Below are positions 1 to 6,751 of a stretch of DNA of 64,000 nucleotides, piece after piece; positions within the stretch are counted from its first letter, which is position 1; every line of letters begins with the position of its first letter. Source of the DNA: UBA1189 sp045612065. Its GTDB lineage: Bacteria; Bacteroidota; Bacteroidia; Bacteroidales; Bacteroidaceae. The stretch spans positions 1 through 64,000 of the forward strand of contig JAZKYH010000057.1 of the NCBI GenBank assembly GCA_045612065.1, read 5' to 3'. The translations under genes and the position numbers were made by a program. The notes beneath the pieces were generated by a model. It was not told the origin of the DNA and made no database searches. It was given only the letters and a program-made list of their open reading frames with translations.

Positions 1-55
1 GTAGCAGTATTTGTTTTTTTTTATCAAATTCTTTCTTCAATTAAACATTATTGTG

Positions 56-63
56 TAATTTTG
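56..63 (+). promoter_or_regulatory. Promoter -7 box of prs
   Basis: TAATTTTG fits the Bacteroidota -7 consensus TAnnTTTG. A TTTC at 32-35 lies 20 bp upstream, where the -33 TTTG is expected. The box is 30 bp before the prs start codon, giving a short A-rich leader. Confidence 0.6.
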
Positions 64-93
64 CACTAATTAAACATACATATCATCTAAATA

Positions 94-1032
94 ATGACTA
101 CAAATAGACCTTTTATGGTATTCTCAGGCACAAAGTCGAGATACCTTGCAGAACAGATTACCGAAGAGCTGGGTTGCAAGTTGGGTAACATGATTATTAC
201 CCACTTTGCAGATGGTGAGTTTGCGGTATCGTACGAGGAATCAGTACGTGGTAAGGATGTCTTCTTGGTGCAGTCTACCTTTCCCAATTCAGATAACCTG
301 ATGGAGCTTCTCTTGATGATTGATGCAGCAAAGCGTGCTTCTGCACATAGCATCATCGCTGTAATGCCCTATTTCGGTTGGGCACGTCAGGACCGTAAGG
401 ATAAACCCCGTGTGTCTATCGGTGCTAAATTGGTAGCAGATATTCTTAGCGTAGCAGGTGTGGACCGTATCATTACCATGGATCTCCATGCTGACCAGAT
501 TCAGGGCTTCTTTGATGTTCCTGTGGATCACCTTTATGCATCAAACGTATTTGTTCCCTATATCCAGTCACTCAACCTTGAGGATCTCGTGATTGCAACA
601 CCTGATGTGGGTGGTAGTAAGCGTGCTAGTAGCTATTCAAAGTATTTGCATGTTCCCCTCGTGCTCTGTCATAAGACACGTGCCAAGGCCAATCAGGTAG
701 AGTCTATTCAGATTATCGGTGATGTGGAAGGTAAGAATGTGGTGCTCGTTGATGATATCGTGGATACAGCTGGTACTATCTGTAAGGCTGCTGACGTGAT
801 GTTTGAGGCTGGTGCCAAGTCGGTACGTGCTATTGCTTCGCACTGTGTGATGTCGGGTCCTGCCCCCAGTCGTGTAGAGGAGTCAAGACTTGAGGAAATC
901 GTCTTTACCAATAGTATCCCCTTCAATAGAGAATGTGCTAAGCTCAAGCAGCTCTCTATTGCTCCTATTTTTGCTGAGACTATCCGTCGTGTGATGTCAA
1001 ACGAGTCAATCAGTTCACAATACATTATTTAA
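94..1032 (+). CDS. prs: Ribose-phosphate pyrophosphokinase
   Basis: This cytosolic enzyme makes phosphoribosyl pyrophosphate from ribose 5-phosphate and ATP, feeding purine, pyrimidine, histidine, tryptophan and NAD synthesis. The 312-residue length is typical of class I PRPP synthetases. The N-terminal half carries the flexible-loop segment with YFGWARQDRKD (about residues 94-104). The C-terminal half carries the PRPP-binding loop VLVDDIVDTAGT (about 217-228), the acidic-then-DTAGT pattern of phosphoribosyltransferases. The ATG at 94 follows an A-rich leader and a good -7 box at 56-63. The TlpA-like gene starts 22 bp after the stop in the same direction, so the two may be cotranscribed. The family assignment is clear. 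Confidence 0.97.
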   Translation: MTTNRPFMVFSGTKSRYLAEQITEELGCKLGNMIITHFADGEFAVSYEESVRGKDVFLVQSTFPNSDNLMELLLMIDAAKRASAHSIIAVMPYFGWARQDRKDKPRVSIGAKLVADILSVAGVDRIITMDLHADQIQGFFDVPVDHLYASNVFVPYIQSLNLEDLVIATPDVGGSKRASSYSKYLHVPLVLCHKTRAKANQVESIQIIGDVEGKNVVLVDDIVDTAGTICKAADVMFEAGAKSVRAIASHCVMSGPAPSRVEESRLEEIVFTNSIPFNRECAKLKQLSIAPIFAETIRRVMSNESISSQYII

Positions 1033-1054
1033 TATTATAAGAGTTATAAAAATT

Positions 1055-2140
1055 ATGAAGAAACTTGCATTTTTGGCAGTAGCTGCCATGACAATGGTTG
1101 CTTGCCAAAACAATCAGAATAGCTATGTGATTTCGGGTACAGTGGATGTAGCCGGTGAAAATGATTCAGTAAGCTTGCAACTTGTTGAGGGACGTAAGTT
1201 GATCGATCTGCAGAAGGTGCCTGTAGTAGAGGGTAAGTTTGAATTCAAGGGTGTAGCTGATAGCGTACGTGTGGCTGCTCTTTCATTGGATGAGGCTTTC
1301 TGCCAGCTTTTCCTTGAGCCCGGACAGATTAAGGTTGATCTTAAGGCTGGTCAGTTGGTATATGCTCTTGGTACACCTAACAATAATGCATATGAGTCAT
1401 ATTCAAATGACATGAAGGCTCTCCAAGAGGAGTATGCTGCTATTGCGCAGAGCGCACAGAATCCTGAGTTGTCTGAGGCTGAAAAGGAGGAAATCAGAAA
1501 GCAGATGGGTGAGTTTGAGGGTAAGTACTATGAGGCTGTGAAGAACAGCATTGTAGATAATGTAGGTAATGACTTCGGTCTCTACAACTTGTCTAACAAC
1601 TACTACTACTTTACTCCTGAGGAGTTGGCTCCCGTGCTCGATGGTTATATTGCTGCATTCCCCACTAATGTACGTCTGCAGAGAATTAAGGCTAACAACG
1701 ATCTCTCACTCGAGACTGCTGTAGGTAAGCAGTTCAAGGACTTTGAGATGGCCGATGTAGATGGCAATATGCATAAGGTGTCAGAATATGTAGCTGCTAA
1801 CAAGGTTACTATGATTGATTTCTGGGCTAGCTGGTGTGGTCCTTGCCGTGCTGAGATGCCTGCAGTAAAGGCTGCTTATGAGGAGTACAATAAAAAAGGA
1901 TTCGGTATCGTGGCTGTATCGCTCGATAACAATAAGGAGGCATGGCTGAAGGGTATTGCTGACTTGGGTATGACATGGCCTCAGATTTCAGATCTTAAGG
2001 GCTGGGGCTGCGAAGGCGCTAAGCTCTATGGCGTGAACTCAATCCCCGCAACTGTATTGGTAGCGCAGGATGGTACTATCATTGCTAAGAACCTCCGTGG
2101 TGAGGATATCAAGGCTAAGTTGGCTGAGTTGCTCGACTAA
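1055..2140 (+). CDS. TlpA-like thioredoxin-fold lipoprotein with DUF4369 N-terminus
   Basis: A predicted envelope thiol-disulfide oxidoreductase of 361 residues. The signal peptide ends in a lipobox with Cys17 (MVAC), so it is probably anchored as a lipoprotein. Residues about 25-120 match the DUF4369 beta-rich domain common in Bacteroidota TlpA proteins. A helical linker follows (about 130-215). The C-terminal thioredoxin domain (about 225-360) carries the active-site motif WASWCGPC (about residues 258-265) and a cis-proline segment (SIPAT). Such proteins reduce periplasmic disulfides, for example in cytochrome maturation or respiratory regulation, but the partner is unknown. It lies 22 bp after prs and is followed by a hairpin at 2161-2191. 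The domain call is solid and the substrate is open. Confidence 0.9.
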   Translation: MKKLAFLAVAAMTMVACQNNQNSYVISGTVDVAGENDSVSLQLVEGRKLIDLQKVPVVEGKFEFKGVADSVRVAALSLDEAFCQLFLEPGQIKVDLKAGQLVYALGTPNNNAYESYSNDMKALQEEYAAIAQSAQNPELSEAEKEEIRKQMGEFEGKYYEAVKNSIVDNVGNDFGLYNLSNNYYYFTPEELAPVLDGYIAAFPTNVRLQRIKANNDLSLETAVGKQFKDFEMADVDGNMHKVSEYVAANKVTMIDFWASWCGPCRAEMPAVKAAYEEYNKKGFGIVAVSLDNNKEAWLKGIADLGMTWPQISDLKGWGCEGAKLYGVNSIPATVLVAQDGTIIAKNLRGEDIKAKLAELLD

Positions 2141-2160
2141 TCTGATAAAAGAAATAAGGT

Positions 2161-2191
2161 AGGAGGCAGATGCGTTAAGTGTCTGCCTCCT
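2161..2191 (+). terminator. Hairpin after the TlpA-like gene
   Basis: A 10-bp perfect stem (AGGAGGCAGA pairing with TCTGCCTCCT) with an 11-base loop, followed by a GT-rich tract (GTGTTTTGTG). It lies 20 bases after the stop codon, consistent with an intrinsic terminator, although the T-run is weak. Confidence 0.6.
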
Positions 2192-2301
2192 GTGTTTTGT
2201 GTATGTCTGGTGCTCTTAATTTGTGACTATCTAGTGGAGTGCATAAAATCAGAAGATTAGTGGTGATGTGGACTGAAGAAAGCGAAAAAAGTTGAAATAA
2301 A

Positions 2302-2333
2302 TTTGCTTATTCGTTCGATTTACACTACCTTTG
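2302..2333 (+). promoter_or_regulatory. Strong promoter for the SRP RNA-tRNA transcript
   Basis: TTTG (2302-2305), a 20-bp spacer, then TACCTTTG (2326-2333). This is an essentially perfect match to the Bacteroidota -33/-7 promoter. Transcription would begin about 2340, just before the SRP RNA 5' end at about 2346. Confidence 0.85.
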
Positions 2334-2345
2334 CACTTGCAAAAT

Positions 2346-2441
2346 GGGTAAGTCCTATACGGCCAGCTCCCTTTGAACCCTCCAGGGCTTGATCGCAGCA
2401 AAGGTATTAGGTCGTAGCGGCGCGATATAGATTGCTTACCC
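2346..2441 (+). ncRNA. ffs: Small signal recognition particle RNA (4.5S-like)
   Basis: An RNA of about 96 nt whose ends pair: GGGTAAG (2346-2352) with CTTACCC (2435-2441). CTATA and TATAG pair further in. The apical part follows the SRP RNA signature in order: GAACC, then CAGGGC, a short loop, GCAGC, and GGTA. These correspond to the Ffh-binding asymmetric loop of bacterial SRP RNA. It binds Ffh to target membrane and secreted proteins during translation. A strong promoter lies just upstream, and tRNA-Thr begins only 4 nt after its 3' end. The apical loop reads TTGA rather than the familiar GGAA. The size fits the small bacterial SRP class. Confidence 0.85.
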
Positions 2442-2445
2442 GCCT

Positions 2446-2519
2446 GCCTCTTTAGCTCAGTTGGCCAGAGCACGTGATTTGTAATCTCGGGGTCGTTGGT
2501 TCGAATCCGACAAGAGGCT
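2446..2519 (+). tRNA. tRNA-Thr (anticodon TGT)
   Basis: A 74-nt cloverleaf. The acceptor arms GCCTCTT (2446-2452) and AAGAGGC (2512-2518) pair fully. The D-arm has AGTTGG with a GCTC/GAGC stem, and the T-arm is GTTGG-TTCGAAT-CCGAC. The anticodon loop TTTGTAA places TGT at 2480-2482, reading ACA and probably other Thr codons. The anticodon stem has one T-T mismatch (2475 with 2487). CCA is not encoded. It shares a transcript with the SRP RNA. Confidence 0.95.
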
Positions 2520-2526
2520 CAAAAAA

Positions 2527-2561
2527 AGAGAAGATTCACTTGTGAACCTTCTCTTTTTTTT
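2527..2561 (+). terminator. Rho-independent terminator after tRNA-Thr
   Basis: Stem AGAGAAG-A-TTCAC, loop TT, GTGAA-C-CTTCTCT: 12 pairs with one A-C mismatch, followed by eight T residues. It ends the SRP RNA-tRNA transcript. It also lies just beyond the dedA stop on the opposite strand and may act in both directions. Confidence 0.9.
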
Positions 2562-2580
2562 ATGTGTAAATACACCCCTC

Positions 2581-3210
2581 TTATTTCTTCTTCATACCTT
2601 TATATATAATATAGCCAAGGGCGAGTACTACGAGAGCAATGATGACATAGCCTATCTCGTGGCTGTACTCAGAAACGGTGCTGATGAGTTGGTCTTCGGG
2701 GACGATGTCTTCAAGATACCAACCGAGGGCGGCAAGCACGGCATTCCATATTCCCGCACCGAGGGCAGTGAAGGCGATGAACTTGCCGATGCTCATCTTA
2801 GCCAAGCCGGCAGGAATGGAGATGAGCTGGCGTACGGCAGGGACAAGGCGTCCGATGAGGGTGGCTATCACTCCATGCTTGTTGAAGAACTTCTCAGCGG
2901 TCTCTACCTTTGCTTGGTCGATGAGGCACATGTGGCCGAAGCGGCTATTGGCGAACTTATACACGATGGGCTTGCCGAGCCAAAGGGCGAGGAAATAGTT
3001 TACGAGTGCACCGATGATAGCTCCTACAGTGGCGAAGATGACAACAAGCCATACGTTCAAATCACCCGTAGACGCAGCTCTGTAGGCCGCAGGGGGCACT
3101 ACTACTTCTGAGGGGAAGGGGATGAACGAACTCTCGATGGCCATCAAAAGGGTGATGGTCCAGTAGTTGAGGTGATCTAAGCACCATTGGATGAATTGTA
3201 CAGATTCCAT
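2581..3210 (-). CDS. DedA family membrane protein
   Basis: A 209-residue polytopic inner-membrane protein of the DedA/VTT (SNARE-associated Golgi) superfamily. The family is linked to envelope homeostasis and, in several bacteria, to recycling of undecaprenyl phosphate or other lipid carriers. The family signature FIPFPSEVVVPPA lies near residues 30-42. An acidic/basic re-entrant region with GRLVPAVRQLISIPAG (about 119-134) follows, and the C-terminus has hydrophobic segments and a lysine-rich end. The ATG at 3210 is preceded on its strand by an A/C-rich leader of repeated ACACTAAACAC-like words. The TPR gene ends about 100 bp upstream on the same strand. The physiological substrate cannot be read from the sequence. 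Confidence 0.93.
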   Translation of the reverse strand: MESVQFIQWCLDHLNYWTITLLMAIESSFIPFPSEVVVPPAAYRAASTGDLNVWLVVIFATVGAIIGALVNYFLALWLGKPIVYKFANSRFGHMCLIDQAKVETAEKFFNKHGVIATLIGRLVPAVRQLISIPAGLAKMSIGKFIAFTALGAGIWNAVLAALGWYLEDIVPEDQLISTVSEYSHEIGYVIIALVVLALGYIIYKGMKKK

Positions 3211-3216
3211 GTTATA

Positions 3217-3322
3217 GTGTTGTGTTTAGTGTTTATATAGTGTCGTGTTTAGTGTTTGAAGTGTTTAGAATTCTGATTCCTGCGTTTGCCTTCTCTTATT
3301 GTTCTCTGTTTATTGTTCTCTG
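3217..3322. repeat. Word-repeat linker between the TPR gene and dedA
   Basis: On the minus strand, AGAGAACAATAA occurs at the end of the TPR gene, where it includes the stop codon, and again directly after it. Towards the dedA start the linker then changes to repeats of CACTAAACAC/ACTATATAAACAC. The repetition is imperfect and low in G. It is one of several such linkers in the window. Confidence 0.6.
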
Positions 3323-4737
3323 CTCATCGCTCCAAGCCTTTCTATCAGTGCTTCGGCGCTTTCGCCTTGGGCGGGGGTGAGGCTGAATATCTCATAGGTC
3401 TTCTCGGGACATTGGGCCAGGGCTTCGGTGAGTGTGTTTGGGAGGTTTTCCTTGCGCAGTGTCCACTCGCAGAAGCAGAGGTAGGGATACAGCATCTCGG
3501 GCTCTATGACGGGGTTATCCTTGAGCAATCGCAGTATATAGTGGCTCATCTCGCAGTGTCCGTTCTCGAGCATCGACACGGCGATGAGGAAGAGCGAGCG
3601 TTCGGCTCCCTCGGTGCTGAGCTCGATGGCATGGAGAAACTCCTCGGTGCTCTCCTCATAGCGCCCTTGGCTCAATAGCTCATGGCCTTTCATGATGACG
3701 AGCTCCGTATTGTCGGGGCATATCTTGATGGCCTCGTCCACGTAAGTCACCGCTTTGGTGTGTTGTCCCTTACGGCTGAAAATAAGCGACATCTGGCTAT
3801 AGATCTGTGCTTGCTCCTCGGAGCCTTCGGGGATGGTGGTGAGGGCTTGCGTGAAGTAGTCGAGAGCTCCATCGTCGTCGCCTCGGTTTACGCGGCACAT
3901 GCCCATGTGAAAGAGGGGATCCACCGTCTCGGGATAGCGCTCGTGGATGGTGTGGTAGTACTCCTCGGCACGTTCATAGTTGCCAATGTTGAAGTAGCAG
4001 TTGGCCACAGCATACAAGGCATAGTAGCACTCGTCGCCATTGATAGCGATGACAAATTCGAAGGCTTCGATGGCCTTGTTATACTCTTCGCGGCGGAAGT
4101 ATATCTTGCCCAGTTCTTCCCAGTAGAAGGTAGAGTAGGGGTCTATGTCGAGCAGACGGTTGTAGAGTGCGATGGCTTCGTCGAATCGCTCCTGTAGCGT
4201 GTGGCTATAGGCGGCCGACTCGGTAAGTACCTGATGCTCGGGGTGGCGTTGGGTAGCCTCCTCAATCCATCGGCTTGCCATGTCGTTCTGGCCATTGTCT
4301 ATCAAGAGGTCTATGATGTCGGCATAGGTGTTGGCCTCGTGGCGCTCCTCTTCGATGAGTGCTCGCAGCAATGCTTCGGCCTTTTCATGCTGGTGTAAAG
4401 CCATGAGCAGTTCGGCGCGGAGGAACATCACCTCGCGGTCGTTCTGGTCAGTAATGCAGTCAATGATGTGGCTTGCCTCCTTGAGGTGTCCGTTGATGAG
4501 GCGTGCTCGCGCCTTGAAAATGAGCGCGTCGATGTTGTCGGGGTGTAGGCGAAGGGTATAGTCCAATGCCTCTTCGGCTTTCTCTGAGTCGCCTTGCATG
4601 GCATAATATTCGGCAATGTCGGTGAGCTCCGTGGCTTCAAAGTAACGATTTTCGCCGTTGCTCAGCATTTCCTCGTATCGTGCCAATTGGTCGCGAAACT
4701 CGGGCTTGTCGAAATATTGTGCAAAGTTGTCTCTCAT
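3310..4737 (-). CDS. Tetratricopeptide repeat protein
   Basis: A 475-residue soluble protein built almost wholly from TPR units: repeated 34-residue helix pairs with the pattern W/L-G-Y-A-F-A-P. Examples are EYYAMQGDSEKAEEALDYTL near residue 50 and GQHTKAVTYVDEAIKICPDN near residue 315. About ten repeats are visible. There is no signal peptide or membrane segment. TPR scaffolds mediate protein-protein contact and no partner is evident. It lies downstream of glnS on the same strand, separated by a large interrupted inverted repeat (4744-4797). It is too long to be the missing BatC of the Bat operon, which is normally a much smaller TPR protein. Confidence 0.85.
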   Translation of the reverse strand: MRDNFAQYFDKPEFRDQLARYEEMLSNGENRYFEATELTDIAEYYAMQGDSEKAEEALDYTLRLHPDNIDALIFKARARLINGHLKEASHIIDCITDQNDREVMFLRAELLMALHQHEKAEALLRALIEEERHEANTYADIIDLLIDNGQNDMASRWIEEATQRHPEHQVLTESAAYSHTLQERFDEAIALYNRLLDIDPYSTFYWEELGKIYFRREEYNKAIEAFEFVIAINGDECYYALYAVANCYFNIGNYERAEEYYHTIHERYPETVDPLFHMGMCRVNRGDDDGALDYFTQALTTIPEGSEEQAQIYSQMSLIFSRKGQHTKAVTYVDEAIKICPDNTELVIMKGHELLSQGRYEESTEEFLHAIELSTEGAERSLFLIAVSMLENGHCEMSHYILRLLKDNPVIEPEMLYPYLCFCEWTLRKENLPNTLTEALAQCPEKTYEIFSLTPAQGESAEALIERLGAMSREQ

Positions 4738-4743
4738 ATAGAA

Positions 4744-4797
4744 TTGTGTTTATACTTGTACTACTCGATTATTGGGTAGTAACAAATATAAACACAA
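4744..4797. other. Large interrupted inverted repeat between glnS and the TPR gene
   Basis: TTGTGTTTATA (4744-4754) pairs perfectly with TATAAACACAA (4787-4797). Inside, TTGT pairs with ACAA and ACTAC (4760-4764) with GTAGT (4776-4780), separated by single-base mismatches. The whole forms a 20-pair hairpin with an 11-base loop. A run of A/T flanks it on the glnS side. It could be an attenuator or an mRNA processing structure between the two genes. Confidence 0.7.
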
Positions 4798-4810
4798 AAA
4801 AGTTTAATGA

Positions 4811-6550
4811 TTACTTATTAATCTTACTCCAGGTATCCTTGAGTGATACGGTGCGGTTGAATACGAGGTGTTCGGGAGTAGACTCCTTGTCGACGTTGAA
4901 GTAACCGATGCGGCGGAACTGCAGGTAGTCCAGGGGCTTTGCCTCGGCCAGGTAGCGCTCCACGTAGCATTCGGTGAGCACCTGCAATGAGTCGGGGTTG
5001 ATCATCTCCTTCATTGCCTCCAGTGCATCGCATCCCTTCTCTTCGCGGATGGCAGCCATCTCGTCGCGGGGGTTCTCCACCTTCCACAAGCGGTCGTAGA
5101 GGCGTACCTCAGCTTTGATGCAGTGTGCGCAGCTTACCCAGTGCAGTGTACCCTTCACCTTGCGGTTGCTACCGGGCATGCCGGTCTTGGTGTCGGGGTC
5201 ATACTCAGCGTATACCTCTACTACGTTGCCATCGTCGTCCTTCTTGCAGCCTGTGCACTTCACGATGTAGGCATTCATGAGTCGTACCTCCTGCCCGGGA
5301 GTCATGCGGAAATACTTCTTTGGAGCATCCTCCATGAAGTCCTCACGCTCGATCCACAATTCGCGGCTGAACTCGATGGTGTGTGTGCCTGCCTCGGGGT
5401 CCTCGGGGTTGTTGATGCTCTCCATCACCTCCACTTGTCCCTCGGGGTAGTTGGTGATGACGAGCTTCGCGGGATTTACCACGGCCGATACGCGGGTGGC
5501 GCGGGCATTGAGGTCCTCACGCACGGCGCTCTCGAGGAGTGCGAAGTCGTTGAGCGCATCGTAGGTGGTGTAGCCAATCTTGTCCACGAAGTTGCGGATT
5601 GACTCGGGCGAGTAGCCACGGCGGCGGAAGCCGCAGAGTGTCGGCATGCGGGGGTCGTCCCAACCGTTTACGAGGCCCTCCTTCACGAGGATGAGCAGGT
5701 TGCGCTTGCTCATGAGCGTATAGTTGAGGTTGAGCTTGTTGAATTCATACTGGCGGGGACGGTTGTCGTCGAGGTCTTTGCCATTCTTCACCCAATCCAC
5801 GAAAAGGTCGTAGAGGGGACGGTGAGGCACGAACTCCAGTGTGCAGAGTGAGTGGGTCACGCCCTCGAAGTAGTCGCTCTGTCCGTGTGCGAAGTCATAC
5901 ATGGGGTAAGCCTTCCATGTGGTGCCTGTGCGGTGGTGGGGGTGGTTCACTACGCGATAGATGATGGGGTCGCGGAAGTGCATGTTGGGTGCCGCCATAT
6001 CAATCTTGGCGCGCAGCACCATGCGTCCCTCCTCAATCTCGCCGCGATTCATCTTCTCGAAGAGTTCCAGGCTCTCCTCTATGGGGCGGTTGCGGAAAGG
6101 GCTCTCGGTACCGGGCTGTGTGGTGGTACCCTTCTGTGCGGCAATCTCTTCGGCCGACTGTTCATCGATGTAGGCCTTGCCCTGTTTGATGAGGTCAACG
6201 GCAAAGTCCCAAAGCTGTTGGAAGTAGTCCGAAGCGTAGTACTCGTTGCCCCACTCAAAGCCGAGCCACTTGATGTCCTCTTTGATAGCCTCTACATACT
6301 CCACGTCCTCTTTGGTGGGGTTGGTGTCGTCGAAGCGCAAGTTACACACGCCATTGTATTTCTGTGCCATGCCAAAGTCGAGGCATATTGCCTTGGCGTG
6401 TCCGATGTGGAGGTAACCGTTAGGCTCGGGCGGGAATCGGGTCTGCACCTTGCTTCCATTCTTACCCTCGGCGAGGTCGTTCACTACGATCTGCTCTATA
6501 AAGTTGAGACTCTTCTTCTCAGTACTTTCGTTGATTGTTTGTTCAGACAT
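4811..6550 (-). CDS. glnS: Glutaminyl-tRNA synthetase
   Basis: A class I aminoacyl-tRNA synthetase charging tRNA-Gln, 579 residues. The Rossmann nucleotide-binding fold starts with the PPEPNGYLHIGHAKA motif (about residues 40-54, HIGH signature). The KMSKS-equivalent is TLMSKRN near residue 283. GlnRS-specific sequences such as RFDDTNPTKE (about 72-81) and DDPRMPTLCGFRRRGY (about 300-315) are present. The C-terminal half forms the two beta-barrel anticodon-binding domains. The start at 6550 gives a short N-terminal extension before the conserved core. It is the first gene of a minus-strand group with the TPR gene and dedA. No clear promoter was found in its upstream region. Confidence 0.97.
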   Translation of the reverse strand: MSEQTINESTEKKSLNFIEQIVVNDLAEGKNGSKVQTRFPPEPNGYLHIGHAKAICLDFGMAQKYNGVCNLRFDDTNPTKEDVEYVEAIKEDIKWLGFEWGNEYYASDYFQQLWDFAVDLIKQGKAYIDEQSAEEIAAQKGTTTQPGTESPFRNRPIEESLELFEKMNRGEIEEGRMVLRAKIDMAAPNMHFRDPIIYRVVNHPHHRTGTTWKAYPMYDFAHGQSDYFEGVTHSLCTLEFVPHRPLYDLFVDWVKNGKDLDDNRPRQYEFNKLNLNYTLMSKRNLLILVKEGLVNGWDDPRMPTLCGFRRRGYSPESIRNFVDKIGYTTYDALNDFALLESAVREDLNARATRVSAVVNPAKLVITNYPEGQVEVMESINNPEDPEAGTHTIEFSRELWIEREDFMEDAPKKYFRMTPGQEVRLMNAYIVKCTGCKKDDDGNVVEVYAEYDPDTKTGMPGSNRKVKGTLHWVSCAHCIKAEVRLYDRLWKVENPRDEMAAIREEKGCDALEAMKEMINPDSLQVLTECYVERYLAEAKPLDYLQFRRIGYFNVDKESTPEHLVFNRTVSLKDTWSKINK

Positions 6551-6718
6551 TTTACAGCTAATTTAATTATGGTGCGAAATTACTGCAAAACGAGCGAAAT
6601 GCCAAATCTCAACAAAAGAATGTGGCGAAAAAGTTTGAGTAGGGTAGGCCTTGGGGCTTTTCTTCATCCGCTTCGAAAAATATCGGAGCAAAGTTCATAT
6701 TTCTCGCGTGTTTGTCGC

Positions 6719-6726
6719 TATCTTTG
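6719..6726 (+). promoter_or_regulatory. Promoter -7 box of the B12-binding radical SAM gene
   Basis: TATCTTTG fits TAnnTTTG exactly and lies 25 bp before the ATG at 6752. No good -33 TTTG at the right distance was found. Confidence 0.5.
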
Positions 6727-6751
6727 CCGTCCGAAATGAAAAAAGATCAAG

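Noticed and set aside
2542..3111. 189-codon open frame opposite dedA
   Set aside because: DedA on the other strand has clear motifs; this frame does not, and it begins just after the tRNA terminator.
3310..4737. TPR gene as a relocated batC
   Set aside because: At 475 residues with about ten repeats it is much larger than a typical BatC, lacks a membrane segment, and groups with glnS and dedA.
5852..6739. 295-codon open frame on the plus strand opposite glnS
   Set aside because: Shadow of glnS: its sequence is the complement of a well-supported synthetase gene, with no family features of its own.
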